NCBI GenBank assembly: GCA_028768545.1
Contig: CP054838.1
Span: 1,295,501-1,359,500 of the forward strand
DNA from: Desulfobacter sp.
GTDB lineage: Bacteria; Desulfobacterota; Desulfobacteria; Desulfobacterales; Desulfobacteraceae
Length of the DNA stretch: 64,000 bases
Reading direction: 5' to 3'
The notes under the pieces were generated by a model that was given only the letters and a program-made list of their open reading frames with translations, searched no databases and was not told the DNA's origin. Positions 9,643 to 18,812 of this stretch are shown piece after piece. Every line of letters begins with the position of its first letter. The stretch's first letter is position 1. Position numbers and translations under genes: made by a program.

Positions 9643-9708
9643 ATGATTGAATATTTTAATATTCAAGCGTTCTGCTTTTTTCCAACCCATGAACCGGGTT
9701 GCTCTTAA
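9643..9708 (+). CDS. Possible 21-residue leader peptide
   Basis: ATG follows AAGGAGACCC with good spacing and opens a 21-codon frame that ends 20 bases before the DUF2235 start. The 9-base inverted repeat at 9647-9666 lies within it. It could be a leader peptide or a chance frame. No homologue recognised. Confidence 0.22.
   Translation: MIEYFNIQAFCFFPTHEPGCS
9647..9666. promoter_or_regulatory. AT-rich inverted repeat upstream of DUF2235 gene
   Basis: TTGAATATT and AATATTCAA form a perfect 9-base inverted repeat with a two-base centre, 63 bases before the DUF2235 start. It could be an operator, but no regulator is adjacent. Confidence 0.3.
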
Positions 9709-9728
9709 ATCCGGAAAAGGAGTCTGTC

Positions 9729-11306
9729 ATGAAAAAGATCATCCTCTGTTTTGACGGGACATGCAACGACCCTTCAGATGCCCGGCAGAAAAAAAATCTT
9801 AAGATGGAGATCAAGGACAATAGTGTTTCCAATATCTTTAAACTTCATTTGCTGCTGGGGGGCGGTGTGACCAAGGGAGAGGCAAGGGTTGCCGGCCAGA
9901 AAAGTTTTTACTATTCAGGGGTGGGCACCTATGGAAACAAGCTGCTTCAATGGTTTAATGCAGGCCTTGCCCTGTCCAATATGGATGTGGGGCATATTAT
10001 CAGAACCGCAGCAAAAGACCTGGCCCGGGACTGGTCCCCCGGGGATGAGGTGATGGTCTTTGGGTTTTCCAGGGGGGCGGCCATTGCCCGGCGGTTTTGT
10101 GCAAAAATCAACACCGAAGTGGAAAAAAAGACCCATAAAAAGATGGATATCAAGGTCCGGTTCTTGGGGGTGTTTGATACGGTGGCCTCCATTGGCTGGC
10201 CCAATATGGATGATGATAAAAAGCCTGTTTCCGATGTGAAATTTGAAAATTGTGTGGTGGCAGATACTGTGGAAGAGGCCGTGCACATGGTTTCCATTGA
10301 TGAAAAACGGACCGCTTTTATGCCCACCCTCATGGCCCATGATCCCGGTCGGATCACCGAGGTCTGGTTTGCCGGGGCACATTCTGATGTGGGCGGGGGA
10401 TACCGGTATGACGGTCTTTTCGACGTGGCTCTGGATTTTCTTCTGGGTGAATTTGTTATCCGGGACCTGGGTCTGAAAATTTTGCCTCCAAAGCCCAAAG
10501 ATTTTCAGAATCCGGCCTGCCGGAAACTCGGCCTGGCCTATGATGATGTGGCAATCCAACCCAACCCCATGGGCAGAAGCCATCAACAGGATCGTTCCTT
10601 TTTAGTGGAATGTGCCCTGTCAGACCGGGATCTTCGGGTCCATGTGGATGAAAATCATCCCCAGGGCGCAGCCCCCCTTCCCTGGGTTCATTATTCAGTG
10701 GTGGCCAGGATCCACGGGAACCGGTATTATCGGCCGGTTTCCCTGAGCAAGAGAAGCCTGAAAGACCTTGTGGAAAATGAGATTCCCCATGCCTTATGGC
10801 GGCCGGACAAGGCCGATCCAATTGAAGTCAAAGGCTTGGCTGAACATTTGAGCATGGGGCCGCCGGCCCCGAAAAAGCTTGAGATCGGCAATTCTCGTCT
10901 GGTGACAGTCTATGCCAACCAGAAGATGAACAGAAGCTATGTCTATGCCAATCAAGGCGAGGCCTATCAGTTCAAGCTGGCCCCCAACCAGATCTGGTTT
11001 GACTCCGGGGTGGACTGCACACCAAAGGGATGGACAAGGGCCTCTGAAGATTTTCCCTGGTATCTGGATATTCCCATAAAATGCATGGAAGATGAAAGAC
11101 GATGCCCTGTTGCCGACTGGTTTGAACTGGTGGGGCAGGTGGGCAAAAATTCACCTGACTGCTTTCAGGTGCTCAAACATCTGTCTTCGAACAAGAGCCT
11201 TGAAGTCAATGGGGCAGGAGAGCTTTTCTTTTTTGTCAATGATTTGGAAGACCGGTATGACAACAACCTGGGCCTGGTCCAGGTTGAGGTGATCAGGATA
11301 AGATGA
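9729..11306 (+). CDS. DUF2235 alpha/beta hydrolase with lectin-like C-terminal domain
   Basis: A 525-residue protein. I placed the start at 9729 because AAAAGGAG sits six bases before it and it begins directly with the family signature KKIILCFDGTCNDPSD; an upstream TTG at 9699 has no such support. The N-terminal domain (residues 1-330) is DUF2235, the alpha/beta hydrolase fold of the Tle1 phospholipase effectors, with the nucleophile elbow GFSRGA (Ser114). The C-terminal region, about residues 385-525, has a pattern resembling PA-IL/LecA-type galactose-binding sandwiches: VYANQGEAYQFKL, then WFDSGVDCTPKGW, and a closing GELFFFVNDLEDRYDNNLG. No signal peptide and no type VI secretion genes are seen nearby, so an effector role is unproven. 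Confidence 0.85.
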   Translation: MKKIILCFDGTCNDPSDARQKKNLKMEIKDNSVSNIFKLHLLLGGGVTKGEARVAGQKSFYYSGVGTYGNKLLQWFNAGLALSNMDVGHIIRTAAKDLARDWSPGDEVMVFGFSRGAAIARRFCAKINTEVEKKTHKKMDIKVRFLGVFDTVASIGWPNMDDDKKPVSDVKFENCVVADTVEEAVHMVSIDEKRTAFMPTLMAHDPGRITEVWFAGAHSDVGGGYRYDGLFDVALDFLLGEFVIRDLGLKILPPKPKDFQNPACRKLGLAYDDVAIQPNPMGRSHQQDRSFLVECALSDRDLRVHVDENHPQGAAPLPWVHYSVVARIHGNRYYRPVSLSKRSLKDLVENEIPHALWRPDKADPIEVKGLAEHLSMGPPAPKKLEIGNSRLVTVYANQKMNRSYVYANQGEAYQFKLAPNQIWFDSGVDCTPKGWTRASEDFPWYLDIPIKCMEDERRCPVADWFELVGQVGKNSPDCFQVLKHLSSNKSLEVNGAGELFFFVNDLEDRYDNNLGLVQVEVIRIR

Positions 11307-11357
11307 TTCTCTGCCGGGCCGGGGGGGCAGTGATATTTTAAATTTTCAGTTGCTGGT

Positions 11358-12143
11358 TCATAGGGTCTCCAGGTTTGGGGCGTGGTTAAGCCGGACGACC
11401 ACCACCCCGCCCCGGCCGTAGCCGAAATGACTGAAAACACCCCCGTAACAGGTGGAGATCCCCTTGTAAAAGGTGTGAAATGAAAGTGTATAGGGGCGGG
11501 TCTGGGCGGGATCCACATCCAGTATTGTCACTCTTCGGGTTTGAGGGTCAAATTGGCCCACAGGGGAAATATGGGGGATGTTCAGTTCTCTTATAAAGCT
11601 GCCCTGGTCAAAGTGGGCAATGACCAGGCAATTGTCCCGGACCTGGAATTCTTCCAGGACCAAGCCCAGTCTTTTTTGTATTTCTTTGGCAGGGGCGCCT
11701 CTTTTTGCCTTTATGACTTCCACCTCGGCATTAAAAATCCCATAGGCGTCCAGGCTGGCTGCGACCACACGGCCCAGCACGTTCAGGGGAAGGCCCCGCC
11801 GTCCTTTGTATCCCTGGGGGCCCATGCGTTCCTTCCAATGGGCCGCTGTCACCTGGTCAAGAAGATTTTGTTGGGTGACCTGTGTAAAACCCGGCCCCAG
11901 GCGTTTTTCCAGCAAGGTATTGATGATGGATGCCACAGATGCCACGGAGCAGGAGGAGTCATGGAATTGTTTGACATGGTGGCGGTAAAGGCCCGCCCTG
12001 AGGCTTTTTCCCTGTTTTTCTTTCGGGCCAGGAACCTTTAAGACCGCCTGATGCCTGCCAAAGCATCCGGTCCGGGTCAGCCAGTGGAAAAAATATCTCA
12101 CAATGAGAACGGTTCTCATGGTATATCTGTAAATGAGCATCAT
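11358..12143 (-). CDS. Phytochelatin-synthase-like cysteine peptidase
   Basis: A 261-residue protein with the papain-like phytochelatin synthase (peptidase C83) fold. In plants and cyanobacteria this family hydrolyses glutathione or joins its gamma-Glu-Cys units. A candidate catalytic triad is visible: Cys65 in FHDSSCSVASVASIINTLL, His191 in NIPHISPVGQFD, and Asp209 in RRVTILDVDP. An N-terminal hydrophobic stretch (residues 11-22) could be a short anchor. A second in-frame ATG at 12119 is also possible. The gene converges with the DUF2235 gene (51-base gap). Bacterial members lacking the C-terminal plant domain usually act as peptidases rather than polymer synthases. Confidence 0.75.
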   Translation of the reverse strand: MMLIYRYTMRTVLIVRYFFHWLTRTGCFGRHQAVLKVPGPKEKQGKSLRAGLYRHHVKQFHDSSCSVASVASIINTLLEKRLGPGFTQVTQQNLLDQVTAAHWKERMGPQGYKGRRGLPLNVLGRVVAASLDAYGIFNAEVEVIKAKRGAPAKEIQKRLGLVLEEFQVRDNCLVIAHFDQGSFIRELNIPHISPVGQFDPQTRRVTILDVDPAQTRPYTLSFHTFYKGISTCYGGVFSHFGYGRGGVVVVRLNHAPNLETL

Positions 12144-12234
12144 GGGCGTATCCTGTTCAGTGAAATCAATACCTGAAATATCGTCCCAAAAAAAATATTG
12201 TCAATGATGAAAAAATCAGACCTGGAATTTTTAA

Positions 12235-12696
12235 CTATTTTTCAGGGATGAAATACTGGTTTTCTCCCAGTTGGAGCATAAGGCCTTGGTCTGCCTCTTT
12301 AAGGCATTTGGAAATTTTGGCCAGGGCATGGGAGGTGAATTTGATCTCATGGGGTGGGGTTGAAAAAAAAAGGCTGTCTTTTTTGATATACAGCCTGCCA
12401 GGATCCAGCATTATTTTTTGTGAGGTGTTGAGCAATAGTTCGATCTTGTCTTTGATATGGATATGGGTCACAAAGATGGCCGTCTCTTCATAGGGGAAAT
12501 ATACTTTTTCTTCTCTGTCTTCAATGATCTGGCTTAGAAAATAGCCCTGGTCGTCTTTTTGGATGGATCGGTTAAAATAGCTGATGATCTTGGGATGCTC
12601 CAACCGCCCGTGCTCATTATGCCAGACCCCGTTAGAGTCCATCCAGAAAACCGCCTGTTCTTTGGGGATGATATTGATTTTATTTTCTGAACCCAT
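12235..12696 (-). CDS. Conserved hypothetical protein, soluble
   Basis: A 153-residue product with no signal peptide or membrane segment, strong in beta-strand-type sequence, with the pattern AVFWMDSNGVWHNEHGRLEHPKI near residue 15 and VYFPYEETAIFV near 66. I recognise it only as the sort of small conserved protein found in related anaerobes, with no assigned function. The start is supported by AAAGGAAAAGCC before ATG. It lies 91 bases upstream of the phytochelatin-synthase-like gene on the same strand and may be co-transcribed with it. Confidence 0.7.
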   Translation of the reverse strand: MGSENKINIIPKEQAVFWMDSNGVWHNEHGRLEHPKIISYFNRSIQKDDQGYFLSQIIEDREEKVYFPYEETAIFVTHIHIKDKIELLLNTSQKIMLDPGRLYIKKDSLFFSTPPHEIKFTSHALAKISKCLKEADQGLMLQLGENQYFIPEK

Positions 12697-12937
12697 GGCT
12701 TTTCCTTTTTTTTGATCCGGATCTTTATTTAGCCTAAAATCCGGTCCATATCAAGGCTGAATCCCGGGGTGCCCAGGGCTATGGCATATGGATTTGGCTT
12801 TTGGCCCACCAGGGGCAGGGTAACGGTTTTTTGCTAAATTTCAACATTTGTTTTGACCGCTGAAAAGCGCTGGCCCCGGTATTGACTATGAAAGGATAAT
12901 ATCGCATGCTGGAGCCATGTTTAATACGGGGAAAAAA

Positions 12938-13708
12938 ATGAGCACGGACAAGCGGGTCACCATTATGACCCTGAACCTCCGGTTCGGCCTGGCCCGGGAC
13001 GGGGAAAATGCCTGGGAAAAACGGCAGGACCGGGTGGCCGGGATATTAGAGCAATATCCGGCAGATTTTATCGGGTTCCAGGAGGTCAACCATTTCCAGG
13101 CAGGGTTTCTGGCCGGGCATCTGCCTGACCATAACCATATTGGATGGTACAATAAAAAAACGCCCTGGTGGCAGTCCAATATGATTTTTTATCACAATTC
13201 CTGGACCTGTCTTGGCAGCCGCCATCATTTTTTGACCCCAACCCCTGACATCCCCTCCAAACTTGAGGGCTCTAAATGGCCGAGGCAATGTGTGGTCGGA
13301 TGGTTTCAAAAAAAGGGCAAAGACCTGGTTATGGCCAATACCCATTTTGATTTTTATCCCCGGGTCCAGGATAAAAGCGCACAACTGGTCCTGGAATTTT
13401 TGAGCCGGTTCCCCCTGGGTCTTTCTTCCGTCATTACTGGGGATTTTAATGCAGATCCCGGATCTTTGGCCTATGAACGGTTTATGGCCCATGGGTTTGA
13501 CGAGGTGTTGAAAGGGGAAAAGATGACCACCTTTCACGGGTTTTCAGGCAAAGAAACCTTTCGTCACATTGACTGGATCCTTTACCAGGGCGGGTTGATC
13601 CTGGATGGGGTCAGGGTGGTTACCGATGATTTTAAAGGGAAATTTCCTTCGGATCATTACCCGGTGATCTCAACTTTTTCATGGAAGGACAGCCCCCATC
13701 TCCCATGA
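12938..13708 (+). CDS. Endonuclease/exonuclease/phosphatase family hydrolase
   Basis: A metal-dependent phosphoesterase of the EEP fold, about 256 residues, without signal peptide. Motifs in order: TLNLRFG, FIGFQEVNHFQ (metal-binding Glu), NTHFDF, ITGDFNADPGS (Asp/Asn pair) and SDHYPVI (catalytic Asp-His). These are the full active-site set, so it is probably an active phosphodiesterase or phosphatase; the substrate is unknown. I prefer the ATG at 12938, behind GGGGAAAAAA, over the ATG at 12917, whose GGAG is only two bases away. The stop overlaps an ATG (ATGA) at 13705 that leads into the broken hrpB. Confidence 0.88.
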   Translation: MSTDKRVTIMTLNLRFGLARDGENAWEKRQDRVAGILEQYPADFIGFQEVNHFQAGFLAGHLPDHNHIGWYNKKTPWWQSNMIFYHNSWTCLGSRHHFLTPTPDIPSKLEGSKWPRQCVVGWFQKKGKDLVMANTHFDFYPRVQDKSAQLVLEFLSRFPLGLSSVITGDFNADPGSLAYERFMAHGFDEVLKGEKMTTFHGFSGKETFRHIDWILYQGGLILDGVRVVTDDFKGKFPSDHYPVISTFSWKDSPHLP

Positions 13709-16172
13709 GCCGATTCCTTTCATCTATTCTGCCTTAGTCTGTAAAAGATCTCCCCGTTTTCAAGGTGATTCCTAAGATTGTCCAGGCCCTGGAAAAAGAG
13801 AAAAAAGCCCTGGTCCAGGCCCCGCCCGGGGCCGGTAAAACCACCCTGGTGCCCTTGGCTCTCTTGGACCAGCCCTGGATGAAAGATAAAAAAATTGTCA
13901 TGCTTGAACCCAGGCGTCTGGCAGCCAGGGCCTGTGCCGCACACATGGCATCTCTTTTAGGGGAAAAACCCGGCCAGACCGTTGGCTTCCAGGTCCGCAT
14001 GGAGCGGTGCATCGGTCCTTTGACCCGAATAGAGATCATCACCGAGGGGATATTGACCCGGAAAATCCAGTCTGATCCCGGCCTGGAAAAGATCGGGGTT
14101 TTGATTTTTGATGAGTTCCATGAACGGTATATCCACGGAGATCTCGGCCTGGCAATGGCCCTGGAGTCTTCCTGGGTCTTTAATCCGGAGTTACGGATTC
14201 TGGTCATGTCCGCCACCATGGATACCCGTGAATTGTCAAGTATCATGGACAATGCACCTGTAATCCTTTCCCAGGGCAGGACCTGGCCTGTGACCACCCA
14301 TTACCTGGATCCGTCATCAGGGACCTTGAAACCCGGCTGAGCCAGACACTTGGCTCCCGGCCGGATATTAAAATTTACCCTCTGTTCGGGAATCTTCGTC
14401 CGGCCCGCCAGGCCGCAGCCATTGCACCTTCCCTTCCCGGACAGCAAAAAATTGTTCTGGCCACCCCCATTGCAGAAACCTCTTTGACCATCCAGGGGGT
14501 AAGAGTGGTGGTGGATTCAGGCCTGGCCAATCTGCCCCGGTTTTCCCCGGGCAGGGGAATGACCCGGCTTGAAACCCTGCCGGTTTCAAAGGCTTCGGCA
14601 GACCAGCGCCGGGGACGTGCCGGCAGGACGGCTCCCGGGGTCTGTTACCGGCTCTGGTCTGAGCATGTCCACCAGGGCCTGGTTCCCTTTAACCGCCCTG
14701 AGATGCTCTGTGCCGACCTTGCATCCCTGGCCCTTGAACTGGCCCAGTGGGGGGTGAAGGATCCCAGGGATCTAAAATGGCTGGATCCTGTGCCTGAAAA
14801 CGGATTTGAATCTGCCCGGGCCCTGTTCAAACGGCTTGGCGCCCTGGACGATGGGGCAAGGATTACCGCCCATGGTCAAAGGCTTTTGACCGCAGGCATT
14901 CATCCAAGGCTTGCCCATATGGTGGTCAAAGCAATGGGATTTGGCCAGGGATTCATGGCCTGCTGCCTGGCGGCCCTGGTGGAAGCGCGTGATTTCATGG
15001 GAACAGGCCAGGGCGGGACAGACCCCGATCTGGGGCTTCGTCTGGAAATTTTACAGCAAATGGCCAAAAAAGGGAGATCCGCCCCTGGCAGCTCCGTCCA
15101 TATGGGCCGGGCACAATCTGTGCTCAAACAGGCCCGGCGCCTGGCAGACCGGTTCAAAATTACATCCCGGTCCATGGATATTCCCATGGCCGGCAGGGTC
15201 CTGGCCTTTGCCTGGCCTGAGCGGGTGGCCCGAAAAAGAGGGGCGAACAGCCTTGCCTATCTCATGGCTTCGGGCAGCGGTGCCTATTTTTCCTTTGCCA
15301 ATTCCCTTTCAAATGAGACCTTTATTGTGGCTGTCCATCTGGATGGGAATCCCAAAAGCGCCAGGATATTTCTGGGTGCGGCCTTTCGGGAAAAAGACCT
15401 TGAAACCGATTTTTCCGTTCAAACCCGTGCCAGGGTTGTCTGGGATAAAAAAAGCCGGTCAGTCAGGGCCTTTACCCAGAAGGAATATGGAAAAATTCTG
15501 CTTGGAAAAATCCCCTTGGCCGATCCAGACCCCCAGGCCGTGACCGCTGCCCTGGTCCAGGGGATATTCGAGGCCGGAATTGGGATTCTGCCCTGGACAA
15601 AGGATGTGGTAAAATTTAGAGACCGGGTTACCCTTTTAAGGGGACTGAAAGATTTGGATCCGGCATTTGAAGCCCTTCCCGACCTGTCTGATGATGGATT
15701 GCACGCCAGTTTGGACCTCTGGCTGGCCCCTTTTTTGGACAGGATATCTTCATTGAACGGTCTTGGGGCCAAAACCCTGGAAACGGCTCTGAAAAGCCGG
15801 ATTTCTTGGGATCAGCAGCAGATGGTCAAGGTCCAGGCCCCCACCCATGTGACCGTGCCCTCGGGATCACGGATTCCCATCCAATACAGGGACGAAAACG
15901 GGCCGTTGAAAAATCCTGTGCTGGCGGTTCGGCTCCAGGAAATGTTCGGTTTGATGCAAACGTCCGCCATTGCCCGGGGAAAACTGCCCTTGACCCTTTA
16001 TCTGCTTTCCCCTGCCTCCCGCCCGGTACAGATCACCCGGGATATTGAAAATTTCTGGAAACAGACCTACACGGAGGTGAAAAAAGATCTCATGGGTTGG
16101 TATCCCAAACATTATTGGCCGGATGACCCGGGAAGTGCCCAGCCCAAGGCCAGGGCCAAACCAAGGCATTGA
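13705..16172 (+). pseudogene. hrpB: Broken ATP-dependent helicase HrpB
   Basis: DEAH-box RNA-helicase-like protein HrpB in pieces. The first part, open from 13738, has Walker A APPGAGKTT, the DEFHER box and the SATMD motif, and then stops at TGA 14338-14340. The second part, in another frame to 16172, resumes with IRDLETRL and carries SIAETSLTI-like and QRRGRAGR motifs and the complete HrpB C-terminus (PLTLYLLSPASRPVQITRD, YPKHYWPDDP). Compared with intact HrpB, about 33-35 residues are missing at the junction near 14305-14320, including the LFLPG motif. The upstream ATG at 13705, coupled to the preceding gene, is followed by an in-frame TAG at 13735-13737. The deletion of a conserved motif cannot be repaired by one base, so the gene is very likely non-functional. 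Confidence 0.88.
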
Positions 16173-16349
16173 AAATCTTGTTTAACGGTATGGGGGTTGA
16201 ATATGTGAAATATCAAAGATGGGGAGTAAAGCGATGGAAAAATAGCATGCCTTTACCTAAAGAACGCGATAAAAAGAAGAGAATCAATGAAAGCACACCC
16301 TAAAGAGAGTTGAATAGAGCATCCATGCAAATTCCAGGGGAGATCAGAA

Positions 16350-17564
16350 ATGGCAGATAAAAAATATGACTTTATCATCACCGGTGCAGGTCCCACAGGC
16401 CTTGCTGCCGCCATTACCGCAGGCCGTCTCGGGGCCTCGTGCGTGGTTCTTGAAAAGGGGAAAAAACCCGGGCCTGAACCCCGGGGGGAGAGTATTGCCG
16501 ACTATGATTTCATGGACGAGCTTTTGGGAAAAGACTGGCTGAAAAATAACGCCTCAAACGATCCGAGTTTCAGGCGGTTTCACAGCCCCATGGACCGTAA
16601 AAACAGGCTCATTGATGTTCACAGGCCCTATTATTTTTTCCATTGGGATCACCTGATGACCCATATGAAAACCCTGGCCCTGGCGGCTGGGGCTCAATTT
16701 CTGTTTGAATCCGAGGTGGTGGATTTGATTGAAACCGACCATGGCTGTACAGGCATAAGATACCAGGATAAACAGCATAATCTCCATGAGATAAAGGGGA
16801 GAACCACCTTAGGGTGTATGGGCCATAAGGATCCTTTGGGCAAAAAATTTGGAATCAAAAGAGAACAAATTGATTGTCCCACCATGAAGTATTACAGCGC
16901 CAATGCCCCCCGGGTCAATTTATCCGAGCATCCCAACCTTCAATTTTATTTGATCTCCCCTAAAATGCTTGAGATTGCCCCGAACCTGCCCCCGGCCGTG
17001 GTCTATGTGTTTCCATTGGCTGACGGAAAAATGGAAGCCGGGTTAATGCTTCGTTTAGGGCAGTTGGAGAATTTAAAAGATGTTGAAATTCCGGATCCTA
17101 AACTCATGCACAAGGTCTGGGACCATTTGACTCAGAATTACCCCGGGTTTTCAGATTTTTTTAAGGGGGCCCAGACCAGTTATAAAAAACTGACCATGAT
17201 CTCCAACCGACAATTATTTGAAAATATAATTCCCCATGAACGAGGCGGGCTGATTTTTCTTGGAGACACCATTGGTTTTAGTGAGGCAAACGGTTCATCC
17301 GGCTTGTATTTCGGCATGGCCCAGGCAGACTTCTGGGTTCGTTTGATCCTGGAAAATACAGGGCCGGAAAAATTTTTATGGTCTAAAGCCTTTGCACAAA
17401 ACGCCAGGAGAGAATATCAAAAATGGCCGGTTTATACCCATATTAAAAAATCCTATAAAGATATTGTCCTGGCCGAAAAGATCATGTTTAAATTCTGCGG
17501 GTCTGATCGCGGATTGAACAGATGGTGGACCCCGCTGATGGCGCTTTTACAGATGAAAAGCTGA
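16350..17564 (+). CDS. FAD-dependent oxidoreductase, geranylgeranyl-reductase-like
   Basis: A 404-residue flavoprotein. The N-terminus has a dinucleotide-binding Rossmann motif, TGAGPTGLAAAITAGRLG, followed by the VLEKGKKPG strand end. Near residue 310 a second FAD contact, GGLIFLGDTIGFSEANGSSG, matches the layout of the group that includes geranylgeranyl reductases and aromatic hydroxylases. No membrane segment. Start supported by GGGGAGATCAGAA. It is followed after 45 bases by a metallo-beta-lactamase-fold gene, then the YkgJ-type gene, suggesting one operon. The substrate is not deducible. Confidence 0.8.
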   Translation: MADKKYDFIITGAGPTGLAAAITAGRLGASCVVLEKGKKPGPEPRGESIADYDFMDELLGKDWLKNNASNDPSFRRFHSPMDRKNRLIDVHRPYYFFHWDHLMTHMKTLALAAGAQFLFESEVVDLIETDHGCTGIRYQDKQHNLHEIKGRTTLGCMGHKDPLGKKFGIKREQIDCPTMKYYSANAPRVNLSEHPNLQFYLISPKMLEIAPNLPPAVVYVFPLADGKMEAGLMLRLGQLENLKDVEIPDPKLMHKVWDHLTQNYPGFSDFFKGAQTSYKKLTMISNRQLFENIIPHERGGLIFLGDTIGFSEANGSSGLYFGMAQADFWVRLILENTGPEKFLWSKAFAQNARREYQKWPVYTHIKKSYKDIVLAEKIMFKFCGSDRGLNRWWTPLMALLQMKS

Positions 17565-17609
17565 ACATAAAAAAATGTGAATATCCAGACTGCATTGAAA
17601 GGACTTTGA

Positions 17610-18503
17610 ATGAGAGTTGAACAGCCCGGACCCGTGACCTCGCGAATCACCCTTATGGGCCGGAATGAATCTTGTGTGTACCTGGTTGACGGAAAAGAGG
17701 AATATGCCATCCTGGGCGGGGGCATGACCTATATTGTGCCTGATCTCATGACTCAGATTAAAGCGGCCGGGATTGATGAAAAAAAGATCAGCCGTCTGAT
17801 CATCCACCATTCCCATTTTGATCATCTGGGCATTGTTCCCTATGTGAAAAAACGCTGGCCCTGGATAAAAATCTCCGCCTCTGCCAGGGCTGCAGAACTT
17901 TTATCCCGCAAGGATGTGGTGGCCTCCATTGCCTCTTTGAACCTCATGCTTCTGCCTGACCAGGGTGCAGCAGATCTCAAGGAGAGCCTTGGGATCCAGA
18001 CCATTGAGATTGACGAGATCCTGTCCCAGGGGGATGAGATCTCCTGCGGAGACCTTGGGTTTGAAATGATTGAGGTGCCCGGGCACTCCTCTTGCTCCAT
18101 GGCGTCCTATCTTTTTCAAGAAAAGGCCATGTTTGCATCTGATGCCGGGGGAATTCCCTATGGGGACCATGTGTTTGCCGCGGCCAACTCAAATTTTGAC
18201 GATTACCAGGCAAGCCTTGAAAAACTGGCCGCCTATGAGACCCGGGTTCATCTGTCAGAGCATTACGGGGCACTCACAGGAGAAGAGGGGCACAGGTTTA
18301 TCTCAAGATCCATTGAAGCGGCGGCTAAAATGAGAGAATTGCTCGAGACCACCTATGCCCGTTACCAGGATGAAAAAAAGACGGTCAAGGCCCTGGTGGA
18401 GATCGTTTCAAGTCAGGCCTCTGGATATTTTCTGCCCAAAGAGGTCATGGCAATGGTGCTAGGTCAGATGACCCGGTTTATTGCCAAACAATATTCAGTC
18501 TAA
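17610..18503 (+). CDS. Metallo-beta-lactamase-fold hydrolase
   Basis: A 297-residue soluble protein with the MBL metal site: IIHHSHFDHLG near residue 67 (the HxHxDH motif), GHSSCSM near 157, ASDAGG near 175 (bridging Asp) and SEHYG near 215 (last His). The residues for a dinuclear zinc or iron centre are thus present. The C-terminal 70 residues are helical. It sits between a flavoprotein and a cysteine-rich YkgJ-type gene, so a redox or metal-related function is possible, but no specific reaction can be assigned. Confidence 0.85.
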   Translation: MRVEQPGPVTSRITLMGRNESCVYLVDGKEEYAILGGGMTYIVPDLMTQIKAAGIDEKKISRLIIHHSHFDHLGIVPYVKKRWPWIKISASARAAELLSRKDVVASIASLNLMLLPDQGAADLKESLGIQTIEIDEILSQGDEISCGDLGFEMIEVPGHSSCSMASYLFQEKAMFASDAGGIPYGDHVFAAANSNFDDYQASLEKLAAYETRVHLSEHYGALTGEEGHRFISRSIEAAAKMRELLETTYARYQDEKKTVKALVEIVSSQASGYFLPKEVMAMVLGQMTRFIAKQYSV

Positions 18504-18812
18504 GTATTAAAGGGGGAAACATGGGGGAAAAAGGTCTCGGCAGCTGCTGGCAGTTCATATGGAAAATGCACGGCGGCTGTTGGATGATTTCCTTTCTGAC
18601 CACGGCATTGGCCTGGACGTGTTGGGAAAGGCCATGGAACAATTTTGCCAGACCGTGTTTGAGTTGCCCGAAGATGCGGTTTGCAGGCCCGGATGCGCCT
18701 ATTGTTGCAGTTTAAGGGTAGGGGTTTCCATTCCCGAACTTCTGGTTATTTTTTACGAGCTAAAGGCCCAGGCCCATCCAGAGGTGCTGGCGGCCTTAAA
18801 GGCCCGGATTTT

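Noticed and set aside
12103..12119. Palindrome ATGAGAAC-G-GTTCTCAT similar to the possible TetR operator
   Set aside because: It lies inside the start of the phytochelatin-synthase-like gene and differs in spacing (one-base centre between 8-base arms), so it looks like coincidence.
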